Shown: positions 52,368 through 61,061 of the stretch, one piece after another
Layout: each line of letters starts with the position of its first letter
How positions within the stretch are numbered: position 1 is the first letter of the stretch
Assembly (NCBI GenBank): GCA_963973455.1
Contig: CAXAZF010000001.1
Coordinates: 310,001-374,000, forward strand
Length of the DNA: 64,000 nucleotides
Direction: 5' to 3'
Source of the DNA: Marixanthomonas sp002364245
Lineage (GTDB): Bacteria > Bacteroidota > Bacteroidia > Flavobacteriales > Flavobacteriaceae
Notes under the pieces: generated by a model
Databases searched by the model: none
What the model saw: only the letters and a program-made list of their open reading frames with translations
What the model was told of the DNA's origin: nothing
Position numbers and translations under genes: made by a program

Positions 52368-53132
52368 CTACTGCATTGGTTCAGCTTGCCCTATGTAAAG
52401 GTCCGCTTTTTTTGCTTCTTGTGAATTAGGGTACTCTTCAGTAATTTTTTTGAAATGCTTTAACGCCGCATCCTGCTTGCCTAATTGCAATGCTGTAATC
52501 CCAGCTTTTAAAAGAAAACGAGGTGTCGTCAATTCGTTTTCACGCATATTAGCTGCTTCTTCATAATACTTAAGCGCTTCATCGTTTTGCTCCAATTGTA
52601 CAAAGGCATCACCAATAGCTCCTTTTGATATAGGTGCCAACATATCATCATCACTGCTAAAGTTGTCTAAATGATCAATAGCTTCTTGATATTTTTGAGT
52701 ATTCAAATATGCCATCCCTGCATAATAGTTAGCAAGGTTTCCAGCATCTGTGCTTCCGTAGTTATCGATGATATCTATAAAACCGTACTTACCTTCACCA
52801 CCATTTAAGGCTAGGTTATAAAGTGAATCTTTAGATTCTGCAGTAAGTGCCATCTCGTAATAAGACTGTGCTTGGAACATTTCGTTCATCGCTTCAGCCT
52901 CTTTTGGTTTTTGGATAAATTGCTCATACGCAAGGTAACCAAGCACACAAATTGCGATTGCACCTACTATACCTAAAATATAATTTTGATTTTTCTCTAC
53001 CCAAGCTTCGGTTCTTGAAGCTCCTGCGTCTAAGGTACTAAATACCTCTGCAGTTGTGCTTTCATCTTCAATTGCTTCTTGCTTTTCAGCTTTGTTCTTG
53101 GGTTTGTATCCACGTTTTTTGTACGTTGCCAT
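52368..53132 (-). CDS. YfgM-like tetratricopeptide repeat protein
   Basis: A 254-residue inner-membrane protein. An N-terminal cytosolic segment (KKRGYKPKNKAEKQEAIEDE) precedes one helix (about 52-69, YILGIVGAIAICVLGYLAY). The periplasmic part (about 80-254) holds about four TPR-like helix pairs (ANYYAGMAYLNTQKYQEAIDHL, AIGDAFVQLEQNDEALKYYEEA, LKAGITALQLGKQDAALKHFKKI). This matches YfgM, a SecYEG/PpiD-associated TPR protein. Its promoter TATTTTTG is 20 nt upstream. ribH starts 1 nt after it. Confidence 0.8.
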   Translation of the reverse strand: MATYKKRGYKPKNKAEKQEAIEDESTTAEVFSTLDAGASRTEAWVEKNQNYILGIVGAIAICVLGYLAYEQFIQKPKEAEAMNEMFQAQSYYEMALTAESKDSLYNLALNGGEGKYGFIDIIDNYGSTDAGNLANYYAGMAYLNTQKYQEAIDHLDNFSSDDDMLAPISKGAIGDAFVQLEQNDEALKYYEEAANMRENELTTPRFLLKAGITALQLGKQDAALKHFKKITEEYPNSQEAKKADLYIGQAEPMQ

Positions 53133-53152
53133 AGTCTTGGTTTAATGATGGG

Positions 53153-53160
53153 CAAAAATA
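53153..53160 (-). promoter_or_regulatory. -7 element of the TPR-ribH operon
   Basis: TATTTTTG on the minus strand fits TAnnTTTG and ends 20 nt before the ATG at 53132. Confidence 0.45.
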
Positions 53161-53282
53161 AAATTTTTAATGGAATTTAAAAGGGAATTTATTTAGTATT
53201 TTATAATATTTTGTGTTAGTTTTTTCAGAATTTTGTTGAAGAACGCTCAAGTTATACAAAAATACGCAACTTGTTCATATCT

Positions 53283-54362
53283 ATGGTTTTAGAAACACTT
53301 TCCTTACTCAATTATAAAAATTTTGATGCTATCACATTTCAGATGGACCCAAAAATTAACTGTTTTACGGGTCATAATGGAGTGGGAAAGACAAATGTGC
53401 TTGATGCAATTTATCATTTATCCTTCGGAAAAAGCTATTTTAACCCTATTACCAGCCAAAACATAAAACACGATTCCGATTTCTTTGTAGTTGAAGGGAA
53501 TTATGAGAAAAATGACCGTCCAGAAAAAATAATCGTGAGTGCGAAACAAGGCCAGAAAAAAATGATAAAACGCAATGGAAAGGCCTATGAAAAATTCAGT
53601 GAACATATTGGGTTTTTACCGTTGGTTATCATTTCGCCGGCAGATCGTGACCTTATTATAGAAGGTAGCAGCACCAGAAGAAAGTTTATGGACGGGGTGA
53701 TTTCGCAAGGTGATTCACAATACCTCAATACCTTATTAAAGTATAACAAAACATTGGCGCAGCGTAATTCGCTTTTAAAATATTTTGCCGCCAACAATAC
53801 GTTTAATCAGGACACACTTTCCATTTACAATGAACAACTCCACGAATTTGGGACGCTTATCTTCGGAAAGCGAGCTGCTTTTTTAGAAGAGTTTACCCCT
53901 ATTTTTCTAAATCGATACAAATCAATAAGCAGCGGAAACGAGACGGTAGGATTGGAATATAAGAGTCAACTAAAAGAAAATGATCTATTAACTTTACTGA
54001 AAGAAAACATCACCAAAGATAAAATTACACAATACACCAATTTCGGAATCCACAAAGACGACCTTGTTTTTGAAATTGATGGTCATCCCATTAAGAAATT
54101 TGGCTCGCAAGGGCAACAAAAATCGTATTTGATTGCTTTAAAGTTAGCGCAATTCGATTTTATAAAAGCGCAAAGCAATGTAAATCCTATTTTATTATTG
54201 GATGATATTTTTGATAAACTAGATGAGCAACGTGTTGAGCACATCATAAAATTGGTGGACGACGAAAATTTCGGTCAATTGTTTATTAGTGATACTCACG
54301 CAGACCGAACTGAAGCCGTAATTAAAAAAGTGCACCAAACCTATAAGATGTTTGCGTTGTAA
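53283..54362 (+). CDS. recF: DNA replication and repair protein RecF
   Basis: SMC-like ATPase that helps load RecA at single-strand gaps. I start at ATG 53283 (MVLETLSLLNYKNFD); a TTG at 53271 would add four residues. The 359 residues show Walker A FTGHNGVGKTNVLDA (about 28-42), the ABC-like signature FGSQGQQKSYLIALKLA (about 274-290) and Walker B ILLLDDIFDKLDEQR (about 305-319), with a switch His in ISDTHADRT. dnaN is not adjacent, but the DUF721 gene two genes later is a frequent recF neighbour. Confidence 0.94.
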   Translation: MVLETLSLLNYKNFDAITFQMDPKINCFTGHNGVGKTNVLDAIYHLSFGKSYFNPITSQNIKHDSDFFVVEGNYEKNDRPEKIIVSAKQGQKKMIKRNGKAYEKFSEHIGFLPLVIISPADRDLIIEGSSTRRKFMDGVISQGDSQYLNTLLKYNKTLAQRNSLLKYFAANNTFNQDTLSIYNEQLHEFGTLIFGKRAAFLEEFTPIFLNRYKSISSGNETVGLEYKSQLKENDLLTLLKENITKDKITQYTNFGIHKDDLVFEIDGHPIKKFGSQGQQKSYLIALKLAQFDFIKAQSNVNPILLLDDIFDKLDEQRVEHIIKLVDDENFGQLFISDTHADRTEAVIKKVHQTYKMFAL

Positions 54363-54378
54363 TTGAATTTCAGAAAAT

Positions 54379-54801
54379 ATGTTGAAAAAAACCATATTCA
54401 TATTACTTACCGTTTTCATTGTATCGTGCTCACAACAATCGCCTGATGAGCAACTACAAAACCTTCCCGGTTATTGGGAAATTGAATCGGTAGAATTCCC
54501 TGACGGAACTGAAAAAGAATATAACATTAGCACAACTATCGATTTTATTGAAGTAAATGGCACGGAAGGGATGCGAAAAAAAGTGAACCCACAATTAGAT
54601 GGTACTTTTAAAGTAAGCAAAGATGCTGAAGCTTTTACTCCTAAAATAGAGCAAGATAGTTTGCAGCTATATTACAAAACTCCTTTCGATACCTGGAAAG
54701 AAACTGTTTTATTAGCTAAAGACAGCACATTACACGTGTTAAACAAGGACGGAAATATTTATAAGTATAAAAAGTTCAGTACCTTTAATTTTAGCGAATA
54801 A
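54379..54801 (+). CDS. Lipocalin-like small lipoprotein
   Basis: A 140-residue lipoprotein: lipobox IVSC gives lipidated Cys17. The mature part is a short beta-rich domain (LPGYWEIESVEFPDGTEKEYNIS, about 29-51, then FIEVNGTEGMRKKV, LDGTFKVSKDAEAFTP, LQLYYKTPFDTWKETVLL) that resembles the lipocalin-like domain of Flavobacterial 'lipocalin family' proteins. Ligand and function unknown. It lies 16 nt after recF and 19 nt before the DUF721 gene, so it is likely in that transcription unit. Confidence 0.72.
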   Translation: MLKKTIFILLTVFIVSCSQQSPDEQLQNLPGYWEIESVEFPDGTEKEYNISTTIDFIEVNGTEGMRKKVNPQLDGTFKVSKDAEAFTPKIEQDSLQLYYKTPFDTWKETVLLAKDSTLHVLNKDGNIYKYKKFSTFNFSE

Positions 54802-54820
54802 CCCATAAAAAAGACCAATT

Positions 54821-55117
54821 TTGGCTAGAAGAAATAAAGAAGAAAGCATGTTAGGTGATGTAATAAAGGATTTTATAGAAGCCAATAGACTACAGAAAGG
54901 ATTGGATAAAGTTTCGGTTAAGGAAGCTTGGCATGCAGTTATGGGTAGTGCTATTTCAAACTATACAACTGCTATAAAATTAGATAGAGAAGTTTTGTAC
55001 GTGCAGTTAAGCTCTTCGGTATTACGTGAAGAATTAAGTTATGGCAAAGAAAAAATAATAAAGTTGGTCAATGAAGAACTAGGAAAAGACCTCATTAAAA
55101 AGATAGTATTACGATAA
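54821..55117 (+). CDS. DUF721 family protein (TTG start)
   Basis: A 98-residue cytosolic protein of unknown function. The family core is KVSVKEAWHAVMGSAISNYTTAIKLDREVLYVQLSSSVLREELSYGKEKIIKLVNEELG (about 25-85). The start is TTG at 54821 (MARRNKEESMLGD), which fits the usual family N-terminus; an ATG at 54848 would drop nine residues. DUF721 genes commonly sit next to recF or dnaN and may act in DNA metabolism; that is context, not proof. A bidirectional terminator overlaps its stop. Confidence 0.85.
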   Translation: MARRNKEESMLGDVIKDFIEANRLQKGLDKVSVKEAWHAVMGSAISNYTTAIKLDREVLYVQLSSSVLREELSYGKEKIIKLVNEELGKDLIKKIVLR

Positions 55118-55145
55118 AAAAAAGCCGCTTTTCAGCGGCTTTTGC
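55116..55145. terminator. Bidirectional terminator between DUF721 and ndk
   Basis: AAAGCCGCT (55121-55129) pairs with AGCGGCTTT (55134-55142), flanked by A-run and T-run, between convergent genes. Confidence 0.85.
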
Positions 55146-55164
55146 AATTAAATAAAGTTACCAA

Positions 55165-55584
55165 TTAAAAAATCTCTCTTCCCGCAAAGTGGAATTGACT
55201 TTCAATTTCAGCATTTTCATCGCTATCACTTCCGTGAACGGCGTTTTCGCCAATAGAAGCGGCGTATAATTTACGGATAGTTCCTTCAGCAGCATCTTCT
55301 GGATTTGTTGCTCCAATCAACGTACGGAAATCTTCTACAGCATTTTCTTTTTCTAATACAGCAGAAACAATAGGACCGCGTGTCATATATTCAACCAATT
55401 CACCAAAGAAAGGACGTTCTTTGTGAATAGCGTAAAATTCCTCAGCATCAGCTGTAGTCATTTGTGTTAATTTCATCGCTACGATTTTAAAACCAGAAGC
55501 GGTTATTTTTTCAAGAATAGCCCCAATGTGTCCTTTTTCCACACTATCAGGCTTTAACATAGTAAACGTTCTATCTGTTCTCAT
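55165..55584 (-). CDS. ndk: Nucleoside diphosphate kinase
   Basis: Transfers the gamma phosphate between nucleoside di- and triphosphates through a phospho-histidine. The 139 residues show FTMLKPDSVEKGHIG (about 7-21), the RPFFGELVEYMTRGP (about 57-71) substrate loop and NAVHGSDSDENAE (about 114-126) with the phospho-His in the H-G-S-D motif. Length is typical (about 140). Its promoter is at 55604-55611 and 55631. Confidence 0.97.
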   Translation of the reverse strand: MRTDRTFTMLKPDSVEKGHIGAILEKITASGFKIVAMKLTQMTTADAEEFYAIHKERPFFGELVEYMTRGPIVSAVLEKENAVEDFRTLIGATNPEDAAEGTIRKLYAASIGENAVHGSDSDENAEIESQFHFAGREIF

Positions 55585-55603
55585 GGTGTTTTTAAATTTT
55601 GTG

Positions 55604-55633
55604 CAAAAGTAGCTAAATACAACATAAAAACAA
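55604..55633 (-). promoter_or_regulatory. Promoter of ndk
   Basis: TACTTTTG (55611-55604) with TTG (55633-55631) 19 nt upstream on the minus strand; ends 19 nt before the ATG at 55584. Confidence 0.6.
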
Positions 55634-55648
55634 GTAATTTACAATAGT

Positions 55649-56686
55649 TTAATATTGCTGAATAAATTCTTCATATAAAACATTGTTTTCACCCCTTATT
55701 TGGTAGGTAACCTTCTCATTAGTAAAGTCAAAATTTAACACCCCAAAGTTTAATTGCTTGGTTCCTTCCCCTACTCTATACGGGTTATTGTCCATAGGTG
55801 TTCCCGGCCATGTGTGTGTTAATCCACTACTTGTAAAATCGACCAATGGATCTTCTAAACCGGATACTTTTGTTACAGAAACTTCGGCATGATGGCGATC
55901 TCCACTAAGTATCAAAATATTTTTGGCTTTTGCATTTTTTAAAGTTTTGTACATTTTTTTTACTTCAGAAGGATGATTAGCCCATTTTTCAAATCCATGT
56001 TTATCACTTAAAAATTGTATGCTACTTACAATCACGGTAAAATCGGCCGCGTCATCTTTCAGTTCATTTTCAAACCATTTCCATTGTTCGGTTCCTAAAA
56101 TGCTTCCTCCCTCGCCTTCTTGCCAAGGTATATAGCGTTCATATTCATTTTTAGGATTGGGATTAACCTTCAAAGGTCCACGAAAGTAGCGCGTATCTAA
56201 CAGAATTACTTTTATGCTTCCAGCATCGGTTGTAAAGGTTTCCGCATGGTAAACCCCTTCTTTTTTTCTTCTTGGATCATCTTTCGGAAGGTTTAAAAAG
56301 TCTAAAAAAACTTGTTGTGCTTCTTCTTTTTTAAACCATTCTTTCCCTGCATCATTTTTTCCGTAATCATGATCATCCCATGTTCCTATAATATCTGTGT
56401 TTTTTGCTAACTCTTGATAGCCAGGATTGGTTTTTTGCTTCTCATAATCTGAAGCCATTTTTTCCATATCATCGGTATCGGAATAGACATTATCTCCTCC
56501 CCAAATAAATAAGTCAGGCTGAGTATTTATAATAGATTGCCAAAGAGGTTGTTCTCGATCTTGATCACTACAACTTGCAAAAACCATTGTAAAAGGTTCA
56601 TTGTTTTTTTCTGAAGAAACTACTTGCTTAGTTTCTTTACAACTCGCAATTATTAAAAGTGACAGTATAAAAAGTATCTTTTTCAT
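55649..56686 (-). CDS. PhoD-like alkaline phosphatase / metallophosphatase lipoprotein
   Basis: I start at ATG 56686 (MKKILFILSLLIIASCK), giving 345 residues with lipobox IASC and lipidated Cys16. The catalytic domain matches PhoD-type metallophosphatases: FASCSDQDREQPLWQSI (about 38-54), LFIWGGDNVYSDTDDMEK (about 61-78), GTWDDHDYGKNDAG (about 104-117; metal ligands), LLDTRYFRG and LSGDRHHAEVS (about 261-271). Probably a phosphodiesterase/phosphatase on the outer surface or in the periplasm. A longer frame to 56785 is unlikely because it lacks a signal peptide start. Confidence 0.85.
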   Translation of the reverse strand: MKKILFILSLLIIASCKETKQVVSSEKNNEPFTMVFASCSDQDREQPLWQSIINTQPDLFIWGGDNVYSDTDDMEKMASDYEKQKTNPGYQELAKNTDIIGTWDDHDYGKNDAGKEWFKKEEAQQVFLDFLNLPKDDPRRKKEGVYHAETFTTDAGSIKVILLDTRYFRGPLKVNPNPKNEYERYIPWQEGEGGSILGTEQWKWFENELKDDAADFTVIVSSIQFLSDKHGFEKWANHPSEVKKMYKTLKNAKAKNILILSGDRHHAEVSVTKVSGLEDPLVDFTSSGLTHTWPGTPMDNNPYRVGEGTKQLNFGVLNFDFTNEKVTYQIRGENNVLYEEFIQQY

Positions 56687-56706
56687 CGTAGAAGTTATTT
56701 GAGGTT

Positions 56707-56714
56707 CAAAAATA
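56707..56714 (-). promoter_or_regulatory. -7 element before the PhoD-like gene
   Basis: TATTTTTG on the minus strand fits TAnnTTTG and ends 20 nt before the ATG at 56686. Confidence 0.45.
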
Positions 56715-56747
56715 AAGAAACTATTAAAGTTACATGTTATTAAATTG

Positions 56748-56755
56748 TATCTTCG
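56748..56755 (+). promoter_or_regulatory. -7 element 6 nt before the nrnA start
   Basis: TATCTTCG is one base off TAnnTTTG. Six bases separate it from the ATG at 56762, again allowing a leaderless transcript; it is divergent from the PhoD promoter. Confidence 0.4.
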
Positions 56756-56761
56756 CAGGAT

Positions 56762-57784
56762 ATGAACACCGAAATTACCGAACAAGTAAAAAAACTACTT
56801 GCCTCACCACAAAAAATTGTTGTTGTTGGCCATAAAAACCCCGACGGAGATGCAATTGGTTCTTGCTTAGGTTTATCTTTTTTCTTAAACAGATTAGGCC
56901 ATAAAGCAGATGTGATCATGCCCAATGATTTTCCTGATTTTCTTAAATGGCTTCCCGGCTGTGATGACATTATTATACACGACAAGGACACAGATAAAAG
57001 TATAGAAGCTATAAACAACGCAAGTTTAATCTTTACCTTAGATTTTAATGCCCTTAATCGTACCGGAAACATGGAGCAATTTCTTGAAGATTGTGATGCC
57101 AAGTTTATTATGATTGATCATCATCAAGAACCTGATGATTATGCGGTTGTAACTTATAGTGACCCTACTATGAGTTCTACCTGCGAAATGGTATATCATT
57201 TTATCGATGCTATGGATGAGCTTGGTTCTCTTTGTTTAGAAGTTTCTACACAGTTATATACGGGTATAATGACCGATACCGGTTCGTTTCGATTTCCATC
57301 AACCACTGCCAAAACGCATCGTGTAATTGCTCATTTGATAGAAGTGGGTGCTAATAACTCGCAAATACATCAAAAGATTTATGATGTAAATAGCCCTGAC
57401 CGAATGAAGTTATTGGGGGTAGCCTTAAAAAATTTAAACATTTTGCCAAACTACAATACGGCATACATTACGCTTTCTCAAAAAGAGCTAGACAAACACA
57501 ACTTTAAAAAAGGTGATACCGAAGGGTTTGTTAATTATGCCCTTTCTATAAAAGGAGTGAAATTTGCCGTTATCTTTATTGAAAACAAGCAAGATAAAAT
57601 TATAAAGATGTCTTTACGAAGTAAAGGTGATTTTTCAGTAAATACATTAGCTCGCGAACATTACAACGGTGGCGGACATACAAATGCAGCTGGAGGTAGA
57701 AGTACGCTTTCCTTATCTGAAACCATTAGTGAATTTATTAGTATATTGTCTCAATATAAAATTGAACTTACAGATGCTTCATAG
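56762..57784 (+). CDS. nrnA: DHH/DHHA1 phosphoesterase, NrnA-like
   Basis: Bifunctional nanoRNA/pAp phosphoesterase candidate that degrades short RNAs and 3'-phosphoadenosine phosphate. The 340 residues hold the DHH domain: VVVGHKNPDGDAIGSCLG (about 20-37; metal site), LDFNALNRTGNM and MIDHHQEP (about 120-127; DHH motif), then TGIMTDTGSFRFPST (about 180-194). The DHHA1 domain has HYNGGGHTNAAGG (about 301-313). The family also includes cyclic-di-AMP phosphodiesterases, so the exact substrate is open. gldI starts within its last 11 bases. Confidence 0.88.
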   Translation: MNTEITEQVKKLLASPQKIVVVGHKNPDGDAIGSCLGLSFFLNRLGHKADVIMPNDFPDFLKWLPGCDDIIIHDKDTDKSIEAINNASLIFTLDFNALNRTGNMEQFLEDCDAKFIMIDHHQEPDDYAVVTYSDPTMSSTCEMVYHFIDAMDELGSLCLEVSTQLYTGIMTDTGSFRFPSTTAKTHRVIAHLIEVGANNSQIHQKIYDVNSPDRMKLLGVALKNLNILPNYNTAYITLSQKELDKHNFKKGDTEGFVNYALSIKGVKFAVIFIENKQDKIIKMSLRSKGDFSVNTLAREHYNGGGHTNAAGGRSTLSLSETISEFISILSQYKIELTDAS

Positions 57785-58328
57785 ATTAGCTTCTTTATTT
57801 ATTATTTTAATTGCAATTATTTCTTGTAAAGGGCCAGAAGCCAGAAGACCAGTTCAACAATCTTCCGGTACTTTTATACAAGAATCTGCACAACGCAACA
57901 AAGCGTTATATGATGAAGAGAAAGAACAGATCCAAAAAATAATTGATGCCGACACTACAAAGGACTATATCTCATCAGACACCGGTTTTTGGTATTATTA
58001 CAATATAAAAGATAGTATTGCGTCGCCTAAACCTGATTATGGAGATGAAATCACTTTTACATACAATGTTAAAGAGTTAAATGGTAAAACAATTCTTTCA
58101 AAAGAAGAAACCGGATTACAACATTATAAAGTAGACCAGACTAATCAAGATTTAATTTCTGGCATTCGAGATGGAATAAAACTTATGCAAGTAGGTGAAA
58201 CGGTAACCTTTATATTTCCATCCTATAAAGCATTTGGATATTATGGTATAGAAAATAAACTAGGAACTAACATCCCTATTAAAAGTACAGTAACCTTAAA
58301 AACAATCAAACAAAACCAAGAAAATTAA
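57774..58328 (+). CDS. gldI: Gliding-associated FKBP lipoprotein GldI
   Basis: I start at ATG 57774 (MLHRLASLFIILIAIISCK), giving 184 residues with lipobox IISC and lipidated Cys18. The mature part is an FKBP-type peptidyl-prolyl isomerase: TGFWYYYNIKDSIASPKPDYGDEITFTYNVKELNG, then LISGIRDGIKLMQVGETVTFIFPSYKAFGYYG (about 128-159). This matches GldI, a lipoprotein needed for gliding in Flavobacterium; the role here is inferred. It overlaps nrnA by 11 nt and precedes another FKBP-type lipoprotein by 8 nt. Confidence 0.85.
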   Translation: MLHRLASLFIILIAIISCKGPEARRPVQQSSGTFIQESAQRNKALYDEEKEQIQKIIDADTTKDYISSDTGFWYYYNIKDSIASPKPDYGDEITFTYNVKELNGKTILSKEETGLQHYKVDQTNQDLISGIRDGIKLMQVGETVTFIFPSYKAFGYYGIENKLGTNIPIKSTVTLKTIKQNQEN

Positions 58329-58336
58329 AAGTAACC

Positions 58337-59443
58337 ATGAAAAAAATCACACTATTATTTTTATTAATATCACTAACTTTTGTAGCCTGTAAAAGTAAAT
58401 ATCCCGATTTAAAAGATGGTGTTTATGCAGAATTTGTAACCAATAAGGGAACCTTTGTCGCAAAATTACACAACGAACAAACACCTTTAACTGTTGCTAA
58501 TTTTGTTTCTTTAGCAGAAGGCACTAACGGTATGGTAGATTCTATCTATAAAGGAAAAAAATTCTATAATGGGTTAACATTTCACCGTATAATCAAAGAC
58601 TTTATGATTCAAGGGGGAGATCCTGAAGGTACTGGTCAAGGAAATCCTGGTTACCGTTTTCCTGATGAAATTGTAGATTCTTTAAAGCATGACAAGAAAG
58701 GTATTTTATCGATGGCAAACTCTGGTCCTGCCACTAACGGAAGCCAATTTTTCATTACATTAAAACCAACCCCATGGCTAGACGGTCGTCATACTGTTTT
58801 TGGTGAAATTGTAAAAGGTCAAGAAGTAGTGGATTCTATAGGAAATGTGGAAACCACCAAGCCTGGTGATAAGCCAAAAGACTCTATCTTTATGAAAGAG
58901 GTAAATATTATCAATAAAGGCAACGCTAAAGTATCTCACTTTACAGAGCAGATGGAAGAGATTGAGCGTAAAAAGAGAGAGAAAGAAGAGCGCATTGCTA
59001 AAGTAGCCAAAAAGAAAGCACTGGAATTTGATAAACTTCGTGAAGAAGCAGAAGAACTTCCTTCAGGAATTAAAATTTACTACAACAAAAAAGGTGAAGG
59101 CGCTCAACCTAAAGAAGGCAGCAAGGTTTTAATGAACTATGCCGGATATTTTGATGATGGCCGTTTATTTGACTCTAATATTTTGGAAATTGCAGAACAA
59201 TATGAAACTGTTGATGAAGCCCGAAAAGCAGCTCAACAATATAAACCTGTTGAAACGCAATACAGCAATGAAGCACGGTTAATTCCTGGTTTCAGGGAAG
59301 GATTGTTGCAATTGAGTGTTGGCGATAAAGCCACCGTGTTTATTCCATCACACTTAGGGTATGGTCAACGAGGCTATCCTCCATTAATTCCAGGTAACGC
59401 TGATTTGATTTTTGAATTAGAACTAGTGGAAATTGTAGAATAA
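58337..59443 (+). CDS. Dual cyclophilin-FKBP peptidyl-prolyl isomerase lipoprotein
   Basis: A 368-residue lipoprotein (lipobox FVAC, lipidated Cys18). Residues about 25-190 are a cyclophilin: VANFVSLAEG, YNGLTFHRIIKDFMIQGGDPEGTGQGNPG, and MANSGPATNGSQFFITLKPTPWLDGRHTVFG. A charged coiled linker (about 200-240) leads to an FKBP domain (about 245-368): VLMNYAGYFDDGRLFDSN, LIPGFREGLLQLSVGDKATVFIPSHLGYGQRG. Two isomerase folds in one exported chain are unusual outside Bacteroidetes and some parasites. It likely folds exported proteins alongside GldI, encoded 8 nt upstream. Confidence 0.93.
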   Translation: MKKITLLFLLISLTFVACKSKYPDLKDGVYAEFVTNKGTFVAKLHNEQTPLTVANFVSLAEGTNGMVDSIYKGKKFYNGLTFHRIIKDFMIQGGDPEGTGQGNPGYRFPDEIVDSLKHDKKGILSMANSGPATNGSQFFITLKPTPWLDGRHTVFGEIVKGQEVVDSIGNVETTKPGDKPKDSIFMKEVNIINKGNAKVSHFTEQMEEIERKKREKEERIAKVAKKKALEFDKLREEAEELPSGIKIYYNKKGEGAQPKEGSKVLMNYAGYFDDGRLFDSNILEIAEQYETVDEARKAAQQYKPVETQYSNEARLIPGFREGLLQLSVGDKATVFIPSHLGYGQRGYPPLIPGNADLIFELELVEIVE

Positions 59444-59460
59444 ACTAAAATTTATAACAC

Positions 59461-59498
59461 AAAAAAAGCCTCTTGATGTATTTCAAGAGGCTTTTTTT
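59461..59498. terminator. Bidirectional terminator between the cyclophilin-FKBP gene and pepD
   Basis: AAAAAAAGCCTCTTGA (59461-59476) pairs with TCAAGAGGCTTTTTTT (59483-59498), a 16-bp stem with A and T ends between convergent genes. Confidence 0.9.
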
Positions 59499-59514
59499 AT
59501 AGTAAAAAGACGTT

Positions 59515-60972
59515 TTATTTCTTCGGAATACGTTTCAACGCTTCCAATACAAACTTCCAGTATTTTTGTGCAGAAGAAATACTAGCTCGCTCATCTGGTG
59601 AGTGTGCTCCACGAATGGTAGGCCCAAACGAGATCATTTCCATTTCAGGATAATTCTGACCCAAAATACCACATTCCAATCCAGCGTGGCACGCAGCAAC
59701 TTCTGCGCGTTCGCCATTCATTTCTTCATATAAAGAGTCTAATAATTTTACAATAGAACTTTCCATATTCGGTGCCCAACCTGGGTATTCGCCAGAAAAC
59801 TCTACTTTAAAACCTGCCATTTCAAAAACAGCCTGTAAGGTATTGGCTAAATCATCTCTTGAAGATTCTACTGAAGAACGGGTTAAACACAACACTTCAA
59901 CAGTTCCTCTCTTAACAGTAATTTTAGCAATGTTATTCGATGTTTCTACTAAATCTTCAATCTCCGGACTCATTCTATACACACCATTATGTGCTGCGTA
60001 GATAGCTTGAATAAATTCCTTTTGAGAAGCTTTATCCATTACCTTTTTTGATGCTTCGGAATCTTTTTCCGTAGTAACGCTTAATTCCGGCTCTAAGTTT
60101 TTATACTCTTCTTTTATTTTATTGGTTACCGTTTCAACTTCAGAAGTAAAGTCATTCATTTTATCTGAAGCAACTGCTACTACAGCAACACTTTCCCTAG
60201 GGATTGCATTACGCAAACTACCCCCAGCAACTGAAGCTATATGAATAAAATCTTGTGCGGCATATAAAACACGGTTCATTAATTTATTGGCGTTCCCCAA
60301 TCCTTTAATAATATCCATTCCACTGTGTCCACCTTGCAAACCTTTTACGGTAATAGTAATCATTTCAGTATTGGCAGGCGCTTCTTCTTCAGAATACGTT
60401 TTAGTCGCTGTAATATCTACACCACCAGCACAGCCTACTCCTATTTCGTCGTCTTCTTCAGTATCTAAGTTTAAAAGGATATCACCTTGTAATATTCCAC
60501 CTTTTAAGCCTTTGGCACCGGTCATTCCGGTTTCTTCATCTATAGTAAATAAAGCTTCTAATGCAGGGTGCTCAATAGTATTACTTTCTAAAATTGCCAT
60601 AATCGTGGCAACTCCCAATCCATTATCGGCTCCAAGAGTTGTTCCTTTAGCACGAACCCAATCGCCGTCTACGTACATATTGATTCCCTGAGTATCAAAG
60701 TCAAACTCGGTATCGTTATTTTTCTGATGCACCATATCTAAATGCGACTGCATAACGATTGGTTTTCTATCTTCCATTCCTTCAGTTGCAGGTTTACGGA
60801 TAATCACATTCCCTACTTCATCTTCAATGGTTTCTAGATTCAATTTTTTTCCGAAATCTTTCATAAAAGCGATAACACGTTCCTCTTTTTTTGAAGGTCG
60901 CGGTACGGCGTTTAAATCGGCAAATTTGTTCCAAAGTTCTTTAGGCTCTAAGTCTCTTATTTCTTCGTTCAT
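59515..60972 (-). CDS. pepD: Aminoacyl-histidine dipeptidase (PepD, M20 family)
   Basis: Cytosolic zinc dipeptidase of the M20C clan. The 485 residues carry MQSHLDMVHQK (about 79-89; metal His/Asp), KGTTLGADNGLGVATIMA (about 113-130; bridging Asp), FTIDEETGMTGAKGL (about 144-158; catalytic Glu and metal Glu) and the late AHSPDERASI (about 459-468; metal His). The order of domains and length fit PepD. The lid domain (about 208-390) is included. Its promoter TAATTTTG is at 60995-61002. Confidence 0.94.
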   Translation of the reverse strand: MNEEIRDLEPKELWNKFADLNAVPRPSKKEERVIAFMKDFGKKLNLETIEDEVGNVIIRKPATEGMEDRKPIVMQSHLDMVHQKNNDTEFDFDTQGINMYVDGDWVRAKGTTLGADNGLGVATIMAILESNTIEHPALEALFTIDEETGMTGAKGLKGGILQGDILLNLDTEEDDEIGVGCAGGVDITATKTYSEEEAPANTEMITITVKGLQGGHSGMDIIKGLGNANKLMNRVLYAAQDFIHIASVAGGSLRNAIPRESVAVVAVASDKMNDFTSEVETVTNKIKEEYKNLEPELSVTTEKDSEASKKVMDKASQKEFIQAIYAAHNGVYRMSPEIEDLVETSNNIAKITVKRGTVEVLCLTRSSVESSRDDLANTLQAVFEMAGFKVEFSGEYPGWAPNMESSIVKLLDSLYEEMNGERAEVAACHAGLECGILGQNYPEMEMISFGPTIRGAHSPDERASISSAQKYWKFVLEALKRIPKK

Positions 60973-60994
60973 AGTAATTTCTGTGTTAAAAACG

Positions 60995-61002
60995 CAAAAT
61001 TA
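60995..61002 (-). promoter_or_regulatory. -7 element before pepD
   Basis: TAATTTTG on the minus strand fits TAnnTTTG and ends 22 nt before the pepD ATG. Confidence 0.45.
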
Positions 61003-61049
61003 AGGTTTTAGAGTCGTATTAAAAATTATGCGGTAATCAATTTACTTTG

Positions 61050-61057
61050 TATGTTTG
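61050..61057 (+). promoter_or_regulatory. -7 element 4 nt before the DUF3810 start
   Basis: TATGTTTG fits TAnnTTTG. Four bases separate it from the ATG at 61062, so the transcript may be leaderless. Confidence 0.4.
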
Positions 61058-61061
61058 AGGG

